A stretch of DNA of 27,775 nt, taken from NCBI GenBank assembly GCA_964344725.1, contig CAYFOI010000019.1, positions 1 through 27,775 of the forward strand, in the 5' to 3' direction. Positions 13,331-21,600 of this stretch are shown here, piece by piece; the stretch's first letter is position 1; each line of letters opens with the position of its first letter. The position numbers and the translations under genes are program-made. The DNA comes from CG2-30-44-17 sp964344725. Its GTDB lineage: Bacteria > Patescibacteriota > Gracilibacteria > UBA1369 > UBA12470. The notes below the pieces were generated by a model. It was not told the origin of the DNA and searched no databases. It worked only from the letters and a program-made list of their open reading frames with translations.

Positions 13331-14221
13331 ATGTTCTCCGGCTTTGGATTCCGATTCTTTAATCTCGACGGCGCATCAACTCATCATCTCATCAATGAGA
13401 TTGCATACAAACACGCACTCAAAAAAACCAAGAAAAACGGTTTTCCTCGTATAATTAGCATCGATCTCCACTCAGGCTATTACGGACCCGACGGCAAATG
13501 GTCAAAAAAAATCAGCAAGGTTTCACACCACATGTACAATCCAGTAACAGACACTGGAGAAGCTATTAACAGTGCGATAGAATCTTACAGGCTAGCACGC
13601 AAATATATACACCAGAAACCTCAAACCAAGTTAAACAAGAAATTAGGACAATTTGCATGCGCAAGAGGACTTCATTTTCTTGTCGACGGACTAACTCCAG
13701 CACACCACGTTGGACATCACATCCCAGAAGCAAAAGATCATCGCGATTGGCACGATCCACATTGGAACCACAACAAGGGTCCTGCATTCAACATATTATT
13801 CAAAAATCACGGGCAATTCGAAAAACACTGCGCGAAATATATGTTTTTCAACACCAAGAAAATCATAAAGAATTACCAAAAGCTCCGAAAACACCGCCCA
13901 CTCAAACCATACAAAAGTGCTGGCACCCTCAAAACTTTTCTAAAACAAAAAGCCTCAAACATCCACAAAACCGACATATACGACCGATTCATCAAAGGTA
14001 AAAATATCAAGGAAGAGGTCATCGAAGGCCTCATGCCAGAAATAATTCACGCAGTTGAAATCTACATAAGAAGCCTCTATTCTAGCCCCGAAAATAACAA
14101 GAAAAATGATAAACGTCGTCTACGCATTCCTAAGCCTTCTGATATTAAGCGCGCTGTGGTACAGAATTTGGTTCCTAAGAAATCCAAAAATAAAAGTACC
14201 TCCAGGAGAAAACATAGTTAG
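13331..14221 (+). CDS. Zinc-dependent phospholipase C-like protein
   Basis: Resembles the Zn-dependent phospholipase C/S1-P1 nuclease fold (PF00882). Candidate metal ligands are His18/19, Asp45, His66/67, the HFLVD motif (His115, Asp119), His125/126 and His129/130, followed by a His-rich DHRDWHDPHWNH segment (136-147). The family hydrolyses phosphate esters of lipids or nucleic acids using three zinc ions. No signal peptide is visible, although known members are secreted. The length is 296 residues, but the last 39 or so (from about residue 258) are a basic tail read from DNA that also encodes the start of the next gene: the frames overlap by 116 bases. An A-run at 14101-14105 suggests that one missing A has removed a stop at TGATAA. 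The family call is moderate. Confidence 0.6.
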   Translation: MFSGFGFRFFNLDGASTHHLINEIAYKHALKKTKKNGFPRIISIDLHSGYYGPDGKWSKKISKVSHHMYNPVTDTGEAINSAIESYRLARKYIHQKPQTKLNKKLGQFACARGLHFLVDGLTPAHHVGHHIPEAKDHRDWHDPHWNHNKGPAFNILFKNHGQFEKHCAKYMFFNTKKIIKNYQKLRKHRPLKPYKSAGTLKTFLKQKASNIHKTDIYDRFIKGKNIKEEVIEGLMPEIIHAVEIYIRSLYSSPENNKKNDKRRLRIPKPSDIKRAVVQNLVPKKSKNKSTSRRKHS

Positions 14222-14726
14222 CCCAGCCCAAGGCAAAATCGCAAAAATCACAGAAATCACACCCGAAGAAATCACAGAGATAAATAAAGGCAAAGGCCGC
14301 ATCAAGGTCTGGCTTGACGATGTCATCGACAAATCCGGATGGCTAATTTCAATAGTCATGACTCCAATGGATGTTCATTTCCAAAAAGCACCAATCGAAG
14401 GAACCGTAAAATCCATCAAACACACCCGTGGCAAACACAAAAACGTAATGCGAAAACAAAGCAACACAGAAAGACACTCTCAAAACGAACATCAAGAAAT
14501 CGTAATCGAAGGCACAGAATTCAAACTAAAAGTCATTCAAATTGCAGGATGTCTCGCCAGAAGAACCGTACCTCTAACCACCCCCGGAAATAGAGTCGCA
14601 AAAGGTCAAGATATAGGCCTAATCCGACTAGGAAGCCAAGTTACTCTAATTATTCCAAAGCTCGACCTAAAGGTAAAAGAAGGAGACAAAGTGAAAGCGG
14701 GAACCACGATTATTGCTGAATATTGA
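14106..14726 (+). CDS. psd: Phosphatidylserine decarboxylase-like protein
   Basis: Pyruvoyl-dependent decarboxylase family that turns phosphatidylserine (or archaetidylserine) into the ethanolamine lipid. The 206-residue product has a membrane helix (about 4-22), WFLRNPKIKVPPGENIVSPAQGKI (the FFRDP..VSPADG motif of the family), TPMDVHFQKAP with His91, and LIRLGSQVTLIIP, where Gly176-Ser177 is the self-cleavage site that makes the pyruvoyl group. It is the short class of PSD. The ATG sits inside the preceding frame as ATGATAA, consistent with coupling. The stop is TGA, one of the few here. pssA follows after 99 bases, giving the two-step serine-to-ethanolamine route. Confidence 0.85.
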   Translation: MINVVYAFLSLLILSALWYRIWFLRNPKIKVPPGENIVSPAQGKIAKITEITPEEITEINKGKGRIKVWLDDVIDKSGWLISIVMTPMDVHFQKAPIEGTVKSIKHTRGKHKNVMRKQSNTERHSQNEHQEIVIEGTEFKLKVIQIAGCLARRTVPLTTPGNRVAKGQDIGLIRLGSQVTLIIPKLDLKVKEGDKVKAGTTIIAEY

Positions 14727-14825
14727 TTAACTAGAAACTTGGGACTAGGGACTAGAAGTTTAAAAAAACACACCTCTAAAACCCTAAGACCCTTCAACCC
14801 TACGATCCTATAATCCTCCAACCCT
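14727..14825 (+). repeat. CTA/CCCTA tract before pssA
   Basis: GGGACTAGGGACTAG-like units (14743-14757) are followed by CCCTAAGACCC/CAACCCTA units up to the ATG at 14826. The last 60 bases are almost free of G, with no Shine-Dalgarno site. Confidence 0.55.
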
Positions 14826-15326
14826 ATGATCAAATTCCTACGCTCACTAAGACCCGCAGATTTTATAACACTTCTCAATGCAACTGGTGGAATCTTATCC
14901 ATCTATTTCACAATCCACGAAAGATATGAGATAGCCATTGGATGTATCTTGGCAGCAATAGTATTCGATTTTTTAGACGGGAAAGTCGCTCGCGCAACAA
15001 AAAGCTCAAGTGACCTAGGACACGACCTTGATTCACTGGCTGACGCAATATCATTCGGAGCTGCACCAGCAGCACTGCTAGTTGGACTTAACGGAAGCAC
15101 ATTTGCAACAGTAGCAGCAATACTATTCGCACTTTGCGGAGTTCTAAGACTCGCAAGATTTAACGTAGCCCCTATTAAAGGAGGTTACGAAGGCGTACCA
15201 ATTCCCATACCAAGTGTATTTATTGCAATCTATTATTTCGCAAATCTCCCAACAGAATATCTGCCACATTTATATTTGGTCTTCGCCGTACTTATGATTT
15301 CAAAAATCAAAATCAAAAAGGTATAA
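14826..15326 (+). CDS. pssA: CDP-diacylglycerol-serine O-phosphatidyltransferase-like protein
   Basis: CDP-alcohol phosphatidyltransferase of 166 residues. The signature D..DG..AR(8)G...D...D is complete: DFLDGKVARATKSSSDLGHDLDSLAD, at about residues 49-74, supplies the metal-binding aspartates. Several membrane helices follow. The N-terminal LRPADFITLLNATGGILSIYF matches the type II PssA subgroup (Bacillus and archaea). The expected reaction is CDP-diacylglycerol plus serine to phosphatidylserine and CMP, which feeds the PSD-like enzyme upstream. PgsA-like relatives share the motif, so the alcohol substrate rests partly on context. The 3' end overlaps the convergent orphan gene by 14 bases. 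Confidence 0.85.
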   Translation: MIKFLRSLRPADFITLLNATGGILSIYFTIHERYEIAIGCILAAIVFDFLDGKVARATKSSSDLGHDLDSLADAISFGAAPAALLVGLNGSTFATVAAILFALCGVLRLARFNVAPIKGGYEGVPIPIPSVFIAIYYFANLPTEYLPHLYLVFAVLMISKIKIKKV

Positions 15327-15774
15327 GCCCTTCATCTCTAAGTTTTTTCATAGACTCTGCTACCGCAACTGCAGGGATCCTCATGTACTTAACATGACCC
15401 TTGCAAACACGCCAACTCCCCGCCCTATTCTTAGACATTTCCGTAGCAACTGCAGCTATAAAAGCTTCCACGCGATCTGAATAACACAATTCAGACAATT
15501 CCTGAATCAATGGGCCATGATTAATCAAAGCAAGAAAAAGATAATAGGTCTGTCGATCCTCAAAAAGCCAAGGGTATTGATTTTCAAACTCACACAACGC
15601 AATAGAATTCCTCAAGGCCAAACCATCAATAGGATCGCAAGCCATCGAACACATCCACATAATCCACCGTTTTGCTTCACACACGCATCTCTCATAAACA
15701 CCGGAGGGAACATCGATTCTAATCACCTCAGAACGGGGACGACACTCAGGATCAAAAGGAGAGGAAATACACAT
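15313..15774 (-). CDS. Hypothetical protein (153 aa)
   Basis: I do not recognise this protein. It has 153 residues with a mostly helical look, no signal peptide or membrane segment, and many Cys (seven, including MCIS, CRP, RCVCEAK, MCSMACD) and Trp residues. Cys spacing is not a classical zinc finger. The C-terminal part, KYMRIPAVAVAESMKKLRDEGLIPF, looks like a helix-turn segment. G/T-rich third positions fit real - strand coding. The stop is TGA, followed two codons later by another TGA, which supports UGA as a normal stop here. The last 14 bases overlap the 3' end of pssA. The ATG at 15774 follows a low-G leader. Confidence 0.55.
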   Translation of the reverse strand: MCISSPFDPECRPRSEVIRIDVPSGVYERCVCEAKRWIMWMCSMACDPIDGLALRNSIALCEFENQYPWLFEDRQTYYLFLALINHGPLIQELSELCYSDRVEAFIAAVATEMSKNRAGSWRVCKGHVKYMRIPAVAVAESMKKLRDEGLIPF

Positions 15775-15876
15775 ATGCCTTAAACAATAATAAAGGACTT
15801 AAGCATAACAATTCATAAAGTTCACATCAAACAAAAACTGGTCTAAAAACTATTTTCACGCTACCATAACTCTCGA

Positions 15877-15887
15877 GCGCAAAGCGC
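15877..15887 (+). repeat. serS leader hairpin GCGC-AAA-GCGC
   Basis: A short hairpin 34 bases before the serS ATG. With its flank CTCGAG it is the same element as in the dnaK leader, in the opposite orientation. A short CTACAACCCTAACC tract follows up to the start. Confidence 0.45.
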
Positions 15888-15920
15888 GGAAACATCCAAA
15901 ATCCTACAACCCTAACCAAA

Positions 15921-17222
15921 ATGCTCGACCCAAAACTAATACGTGAAAACCCCGATTTAATAAAAAAAGCCTGCAAACAAAAAGGCATCGATTTAGATAT
16001 AGATAAATTACTCAAACTCGACTCAGAAAAAAGAGAATTGCTTCAAAAAGTCGAAACCATCAAAGCCGAAAAGAACAAGGCATCTGAAGAAATTGCAAAA
16101 CTCGAAGGAGATGCAAAGCAAAAAGCCATCACCGAGATGCAAGAGATCGGAAAAAAAGAGAAAGAGCTTTCCCCACGCCTACAAGAAGTCGAAAACAAAC
16201 TAAGAACTCTACTGCTGCTCGCTCCAACACCTCCATCTGATGAGACACCAGAAGGAAAAGACGACACTGAAAACAAAGAGCTCTACACATGGGGCGAAAA
16301 ACCTTCGTTCGACTTTGAACCACTAGATCACGTAGCACTTGGCGAAAAATGCGACCTTATCGACATACCACGTGGAGCAAAAATCGGAGGAACTCGTTCT
16401 TACTACCTCAAGAACGAAGGCATGAGACTTGAACTTGCACTAATGATGTTCACTCTCGACAAGCTTGTCTCCAATGGCTTCACCCCTATGATCGTTCCAA
16501 ACATCGTCAACTACGACGCGATGATGGGAACTTCCTATTTCCCAGGCGGCGAAGAACAAGCTTATGCAGTCGGCGTCGAAAGAGTGCAAAGAGAACCAAT
16601 AGAATCTGACAAAAAATATGTCGCAGGAACAGCCGAAGTAGCACTCACCTCTTATCATTCTGGTGAAATCCTAGAAGAAGATGATTTGCCAAAGATGTAC
16701 TGCGGATTTTCAACCTGTTACAGACGCGAAGCAGGAACTTACGGCAAAGACACTCACGGGCTTTATCGCGTACACCAATTTCAAAAAATCGAACAAGTCA
16801 TAGTCTGCAAAAACGACCCCGAAGAGAGCAAAAAGATGCATGATATGATCTTGAAAAACGCAGAAGAAGTGCTCCAAGCACTCAACTTACCATATCGAGT
16901 TGTAGCCGTATGTACAGGCGACATGGGCCAAGGCCAATATTACAAAAACGACATCGAGACTTGGATGCCAAGTCGAGAGTCATACGGCGAAACACACTCA
17001 TGCTCAACCTTCCACGACTTCCAAGCACGTAGACTTAATATGAGATACCGAGACCGTGACAGCAAAGTACAATTCTGCCACACCCTAAACAACACTTGTA
17101 TCGCTTCTCCACGCGTACTCATCCCTCTATTAGAAATCTACCAACAAAAAGATGGGTCAATCGAGATCCCAGAGGTACTGCGCCCATATATGGGTGGACA
17201 AAAGAGCATAGATCCAAGGTAG
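15921..17222 (+). CDS. serS: Seryl-tRNA synthetase
   Basis: Charges tRNA-Ser (and the tRNA for selenocysteine where present) with serine using ATP. The 433-residue protein shows the N-terminal two-helix coiled-coil arm (about 25-105) that contacts the long variable arm of tRNA-Ser. The class II core follows: motif 1 in the 170-205 region; motif 2 as YCGFSTCYRREAGTYGKDTHGLYRVHQFQKIE; motif 3 as LNNTCIASPRVLIPLLEIYQ; and the TAEVALTSYHSGEIL substrate loop. The C-terminus, IEIPEVLRPYMGG, is typical. The start ATG is preceded by CTACAACCCTAACCAAA with no ribosome site. Tandem TAG TAG stops follow. It is the only tRNA synthetase in the window and seems monocistronic. Confidence 0.98.
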   Translation: MLDPKLIRENPDLIKKACKQKGIDLDIDKLLKLDSEKRELLQKVETIKAEKNKASEEIAKLEGDAKQKAITEMQEIGKKEKELSPRLQEVENKLRTLLLLAPTPPSDETPEGKDDTENKELYTWGEKPSFDFEPLDHVALGEKCDLIDIPRGAKIGGTRSYYLKNEGMRLELALMMFTLDKLVSNGFTPMIVPNIVNYDAMMGTSYFPGGEEQAYAVGVERVQREPIESDKKYVAGTAEVALTSYHSGEILEEDDLPKMYCGFSTCYRREAGTYGKDTHGLYRVHQFQKIEQVIVCKNDPEESKKMHDMILKNAEEVLQALNLPYRVVAVCTGDMGQGQYYKNDIETWMPSRESYGETHSCSTFHDFQARRLNMRYRDRDSKVQFCHTLNNTCIASPRVLIPLLEIYQQKDGSIEIPEVLRPYMGGQKSIDPR

Positions 17223-17485
17223 TAGCGAGAATCGCGGTCCGAAGTGGAGTCGAAACCACACTTTCGGCGGAACGCAGGAGCATTTTCAAAAAATCAGGAG
17301 AATAATTTCGAAGAAATCTATTCAACTAATTTAGTAGAAAATGAAGCGATTCCCTATTGCAAAAAAACAGATTAAAACTAAAAATAATACAATTTTTCAA
17401 AAATTAAAAATGTGCTAAACTTGCGCTAGCAAAAATTAAAATAAAAACCTACAAGCCACCAGCTACAAGCTAACCCCTACCTTCC
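17222..17485 (+). other. Gap after serS: hairpin and leader tract
   Basis: An imperfect hairpin lies at 17239-17275 (CCGAAGTGG against CCACACTTTCGG, two bulges). An A/T-rich stretch follows, then TGC-TAAACT near 17413, a possible extended -10, and a CTACAAG/CACCAG tract (17448-17485) before the next ATG. I see no gene. Confidence 0.45.
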
Positions 17486-18232
17486 ATGAAAATAGCAATT
17501 TCTACAGATTCGCTAAAAGGCTACGGCCTTGCACGCATTTTTGAATTCGCAAAAGAACTTGGATTCGATGGAATCGACCTAACAATGGATAAAAAGAACC
17601 TAGACACCCTAGACCCAGACTATGTCGCAAAACTTGCAAAAGAAACCGGCGTTCCAGTCGTAGCAATTCAAGCACTCGACAACTCAAAACAAAAAGACCT
17701 CGAAGACGCAATCGCAATGGCAAAAAAAGTCAACGCACGCGTAATAGTAGTACAAGCCCCAAAAATCCTAGATCGGAAATACGCAGACTGGCTCAAAAAA
17801 GAAGTTCCAAACATCAGAAAAAAGGAAAATATTTCAATCGCACTAGAAAACGCAGCAAACAAAACATGGCTCGGCTTCATCCCTGAGAGAACAATGAACA
17901 ACATGCGCGAACTCAAGAAATTCAAACATGCATGTCTCGACACATCACGCGTCGCAGAAAAAAAGGAAGATCTAATGTATGCATACGGCAGCCTCCAGAA
18001 ATTTTTAGTACACGTACACATTTCCAACTTCTACCGGACAAAGGGCTACCAAATGCTAACTAAGGGTACAGTCCCTCTAGAAAGCTTCTTAAGTAAACTT
18101 GCAACAGATGATTTCAAAGGAGCAATTTCACTAAAAATCGCACCTAGATACCTGCAAGTCAAAGATCTCGACAAGATGAAGAAAAACCTAGAAGAAAATA
18201 TTGAGTTCATCAAGAAGTACGCAAAGGCATAA
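17486..18232 (+). CDS. Sugar phosphate isomerase/epimerase-like TIM barrel
   Basis: A 248-residue protein of the xylose isomerase-like/AP endonuclease 2 superfamily (PF01261). The N-terminus MKIAISTDSLKGYGLARIFEFAKELGFDGIDLTMD is the first barrel unit. Likely metal ligands are Glu in IALENAAN (about 119-126), Asp in ACLDTSR (about 151-157) and His in HVHISNF (about 175-181). Members include sugar isomerases, inosose dehydratases and endonuclease IV, and the sequence does not choose among them. The lack of a full endonuclease IV ligand set argues against a repair role. It follows serS by 263 bases behind its own CTA tract. A 24-base motif after the stop resembles the one after serS. Confidence 0.75.
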   Translation: MKIAISTDSLKGYGLARIFEFAKELGFDGIDLTMDKKNLDTLDPDYVAKLAKETGVPVVAIQALDNSKQKDLEDAIAMAKKVNARVIVVQAPKILDRKYADWLKKEVPNIRKKENISIALENAANKTWLGFIPERTMNNMRELKKFKHACLDTSRVAEKKEDLMYAYGSLQKFLVHVHISNFYRTKGYQMLTKGTVPLESFLSKLATDDFKGAISLKIAPRYLQVKDLDKMKKNLEENIEFIKKYAKA

Positions 18233-18394
18233 AGTAGCGAGCATCGACGATCTGAAGCGAAAGCAAATTCGCACATTTGCTGTAGCGAAAGTAAAGAGTG
18301 AATATTTTTTGCAGAAGATCAAGTCGGGCCCCATTGCAAGAACGACCAAGAGACAACAAGGAGCCAATTCGTCAACACAACTTTCTCCTCCCGT
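18233..18394 (+). other. Gap before the rpoB promoter
   Basis: A motif GTAGCGAG..ATCG (18234-18257) copies the one after serS. A hairpin AGCAAAT-TCGCAC-ATTTGCT (18262-18281) may be a weak transcript end, with a T-run at 18304-18310. The small open frames here lack coding character. I see no gene. Confidence 0.4.
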
Positions 18395-18422
18395 TTGACT
18401 TCGAGAGGTTTATCCGTATAAT
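18395..18422 (+). promoter_or_regulatory. rpoB promoter
   Basis: TTGACT (18395-18400), 16 bases, then a perfect TATAAT (18417-18422). Initiation near 18429 falls at the first base pairs of the structured leader. Confidence 0.85.
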
Positions 18423-18427
18423 CCCCC

Positions 18428-18540
18428 TGGTACTATCAGATTAACGGATGAGTCATGGAAGATAGTAAAAGCCGACCGAACTAATGCTTTTACTGTTCCC
18501 CATGGCTCGTTTTATATCTGGAGAAAAAGGATCAGTACCA
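18428..18540 (+). ncRNA. Structured RNA leader of rpoB
   Basis: Four nested helices close one another. P0 is TGGTACT (18428-18434) with AGTACCA (18534-18540). P1 is CAGAT (18437-18441) with ATCTG (18516-18520), extended by AAC/GTT. P2 is GAGTCATGG (18450-18458) with CCATGGCTC (18500-18508), with one G-U pair. P3 is GATAGTAAAAGC (18461-18472) with GCTTTTACTGTT (18486-18497), with two G-U pairs. P2 and P3 are separated by a 2x2 AA/CC internal loop, P1 and P2 by a GGAT bulge, and the apical loop has 13 bases (18473-18485). P0 starts at the predicted transcript 5' end. No terminator tail follows. A cis-regulatory role, for instance binding of a ribosomal or polymerase protein, is inferred. I cannot match it to a known family by eye; L10 leaders sit upstream of rplJL, which is absent here. 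Confidence 0.65.
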
Positions 18541-18543
18541 AAA

Positions 18544-18605
18544 CCACTACGTATTACGGATTACGTACTACCACTACTCACTACAACTACAAACTACTAA
18601 CTAAA
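18544..18605 (+). repeat. ACTAC-type tract before rpoB
   Basis: CTACGTATTACGGATTACG-like units (18547-18571) are followed by ACTACTCACTACAACTAC units close to the ATG. The first part is a near copy of the tract after rpoC, before rpsL. There is no Shine-Dalgarno site. Confidence 0.6.
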
Positions 18606-18611
18606 TAAATC

Positions 18612-21600
18612 ATGCCACGTAAATTCCTCAAACAAAACACGCTGGAGTACGCTTTGCCAAACCTCATAGAAATTCAAACGAATAGCTATGACTGGTTTTT
18701 GAAAGAAGGCATTCGCGAACTTCTCGATGAAGTCTCTCCAATTACAGACTTTTCCGGGAAAAAACTGGAACTGCATTTCTTAGAACATTCAATCGGCGAC
18801 CCAAAACACGATGCTAAGACGTGCAGAAACAAAAATCTGACATACGAAGCACCTCTCAAAGTACACGTACAATTAATCAACAAAGAGAGCGGAGAAATTA
18901 AAGAGCAAGACGTTTTCCTAGGCGGAGTGCCTCTGATGACTGACAAAGGAACATTCATAATCAATGGAATTGAACGTGTCGTAGTAAGTCAAATCGTAAG
19001 ATCTCCAGGAGTATTTTTCTCAAAAAACTCAGCATTTCCTAAATACAGTTGTGCAAAGATTATTCCTAAGCGCGGAGCATGGCTAGAAATAGAAACTGAT
19101 AAAAAAGGAATCATTACCGTGAAGATAGATCGCAAGAGGAAAATTCACATCACAAGCCTACTTCGAGTTTTTGGATACGATACAGATGAAAAAATCTTAA
19201 AACTTTTCAAAGATTTAGTAAAAGATCCAACCGAAGACTATATTTTCCTAACACTCCAGAAAGACAGTGCAAAAACCGTAGACGAAGCTTACAAAAGCAT
19301 TTACAGAAAGATCCGCCCAGGAGACCTAGCAACACCAGAAAACGCAAAAGCTCTTATCGAATCTATGTTCTTCGACTACAGAAAATATGACATGGGATCT
19401 GTAGCTAGATACAAACTCAACAGACGTTTCGGATTAGACACCCCAAACAAGAAGAAATATCATACATTCCAAGTCGACGATTTAATCTTAATCCTAAAAC
19501 ACCTAATCACTCTAAACAACGGTGAAGGAGAACCAGACGACATTGACCACCTTTCAAATAGACGTATCAGACCAGTGGGAGAACTTGTTCAAAACAAATT
19601 CCGCGTCGGGCTTCTAAGAACAGATCGCATCGCAAAAGACCGCATGACAGTTATGGAGCTAGACACAATCACTCCTACACAACTTATCAACTCAAGACCT
19701 ATTACAGCAGCATTGAGAGAATTCTATGCAAGTTCGCAACTTTCACAATTTATGGATCAAACAAATCCACTTGCAGAGCTAGCTCATAAAAGAAGACTCT
19801 CTGCGATGGGACCCGGAGGTCTATCGAGAGAACGTGCATCATTTGATGTTCGTGACGTACACCCTTCTCACTACGGTAGGATCTGCCCTATTGCAACACC
19901 AGAGGGACCAAACATCGGTCTTGTAGTTCACTTGGCAACTTACGGCCGCCTTAACGAATACGGATTTATCGAAACTCCTTTCCGAAAGGTATCCCGAGCT
20001 TGTCCTAATAAGATAAAAGACCTAACCGGAAGAACTGCAGCAGGCGAAGTAAAAACAACCAAGGGGAAATCAATCGTAAAATCAGGTGACACAATTACAG
20101 AAGAGAAAGCCAAGCAAATCGCAAAAGTAAAATCTCTCAAAGAAGTCCCTGTAAGAACATACATAACTGACGACGTAGTCTACTACGACGCCGAGGACGA
20201 AATGGAACTAGTAATCGCACAAGCGAATTCAGAACTAAACGAAGTCGGAGAATTCGCAGAAAACAGAGTCGCAGCTAGATCTGAAAACGAAGCTACTTTG
20301 GCTCACCACAAGGATCTCACACACATCGACATCTCTCCAAAACAGATTATTTCGGTCACAACATCGTTGATCCCATTCCTAGAACATGACGACAACACAC
20401 GTGCATCAATGGGATCAAACATGCAACGTCAAGCAGTCCCACTATTAAAGCCACAAGCTCCAACCGTAGGAACTGGCATGGAAAAAGTCGCAGCAGAAAG
20501 CTCAGGACAAGTAATAGTTGCCGAAGGACCAGGAACAATAACCGAAGTAGACGCTGAATACATCACTGTGATGTACAACAATGGTAAGAAAAAGACTTAC
20601 GAACTTGAAGTTTATACACGCTCAAACCAAGCAACTTGCTTCCACCAAAGAGCAACTTGCAACGTAAAAGACAAAGTCAAGAAAGGCGACGTCCTCGCAG
20701 ACGGAGCTGCTACAGAAGACGGAGAACTAGCTCTAGGACAAAACCTACTTGTAGCTTACATGAGTTGGCAAGGATACAACTTTGAGGACGCGGTAATCCT
20801 ATCCGAAAGACTTGTACACAACGACAGATATAGTTCAGTTCACATCGAGACATTCTCAATAGACATCCGCGACACAAAACTAGGCCCGGAGATCGTAACT
20901 CGCGACATCCCAAACGTCGGAGAAGCAAAACTAAAAGATCTCGACGAAAAAGGTATCGTTAGAATCGGTGCAGCAGTCCGCGACGGAGACATCCTAGCAG
21001 GTAAAATCACCCCAAAAGGCGAAACCGAACTAACGGCTGAAGAAAGACTTCTTCGCGCCATTTTCGGAGATAAAGCTCGCGACGTAAAAGACACATCTCT
21101 AAGACTTCCAGGCGGAGAAGGCGGGAAAGTTGTAAACGTACAAATCTTCGACCGCGCAGCAGGAGACGAACTCCCTACTGGCGTCAACCAACAAATAAAA
21201 GTCGACGTAGCACAAACACGTCGTGTATCTGTCGGCGACAAAGTTGCAGGACGACACGGTAACAAAGGTGTCATCTCAATTATCGTACCTGTAGAAGACA
21301 TGCCTCACCTGCCAGACGGAACTCCTGTCGACATCATCCTCAACCCTCTAGGTGTATCAAGCCGTATGAACATCGGTCAGATCCTAGAAACTCACTTAGG
21401 ATGGGCAGCAGGAACCCTTGGATTCAAAATCGCAACACCTCCACTAGAAGGTATTAGAAACGAGGAAATCTTAGATCTTTTAAAAGAAGCTGGTTTACCA
21501 GAATCCGGAAAAATCCAACTATACGACGGACGAACAGGAGAACCTTTCGACCACGAAACAACAGTTGGTACAGCTTACATTATGAAGCTCAACCACCTCA

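Noticed and set aside
17411..17430. Third CIRCE site before the isomerase-like gene (TGTGCTAA...GCTAGC)
   Set aside because: The half-sites are in the wrong order and spacing, and no TTAGCACTC left arm is present.
18201..18398. Small + strand ORF of 65 codons between the isomerase and rpoB
   Set aside because: It overlaps the end of the isomerase gene in another frame, runs through repeats and a hairpin, and has no coding-like third-position pattern.
18445..18525. Hammerhead ribozyme from GGATGAG next to a stem
   Set aside because: The CUGANGA core is not matched, no GAAA follows the second stem, and no cleavage-site helix is visible.
18544..18605. CRISPR array from the repeated ACTAC units
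   Set aside because: Units are short and contiguous, without constant-length unique spacers, and no cas genes are present.
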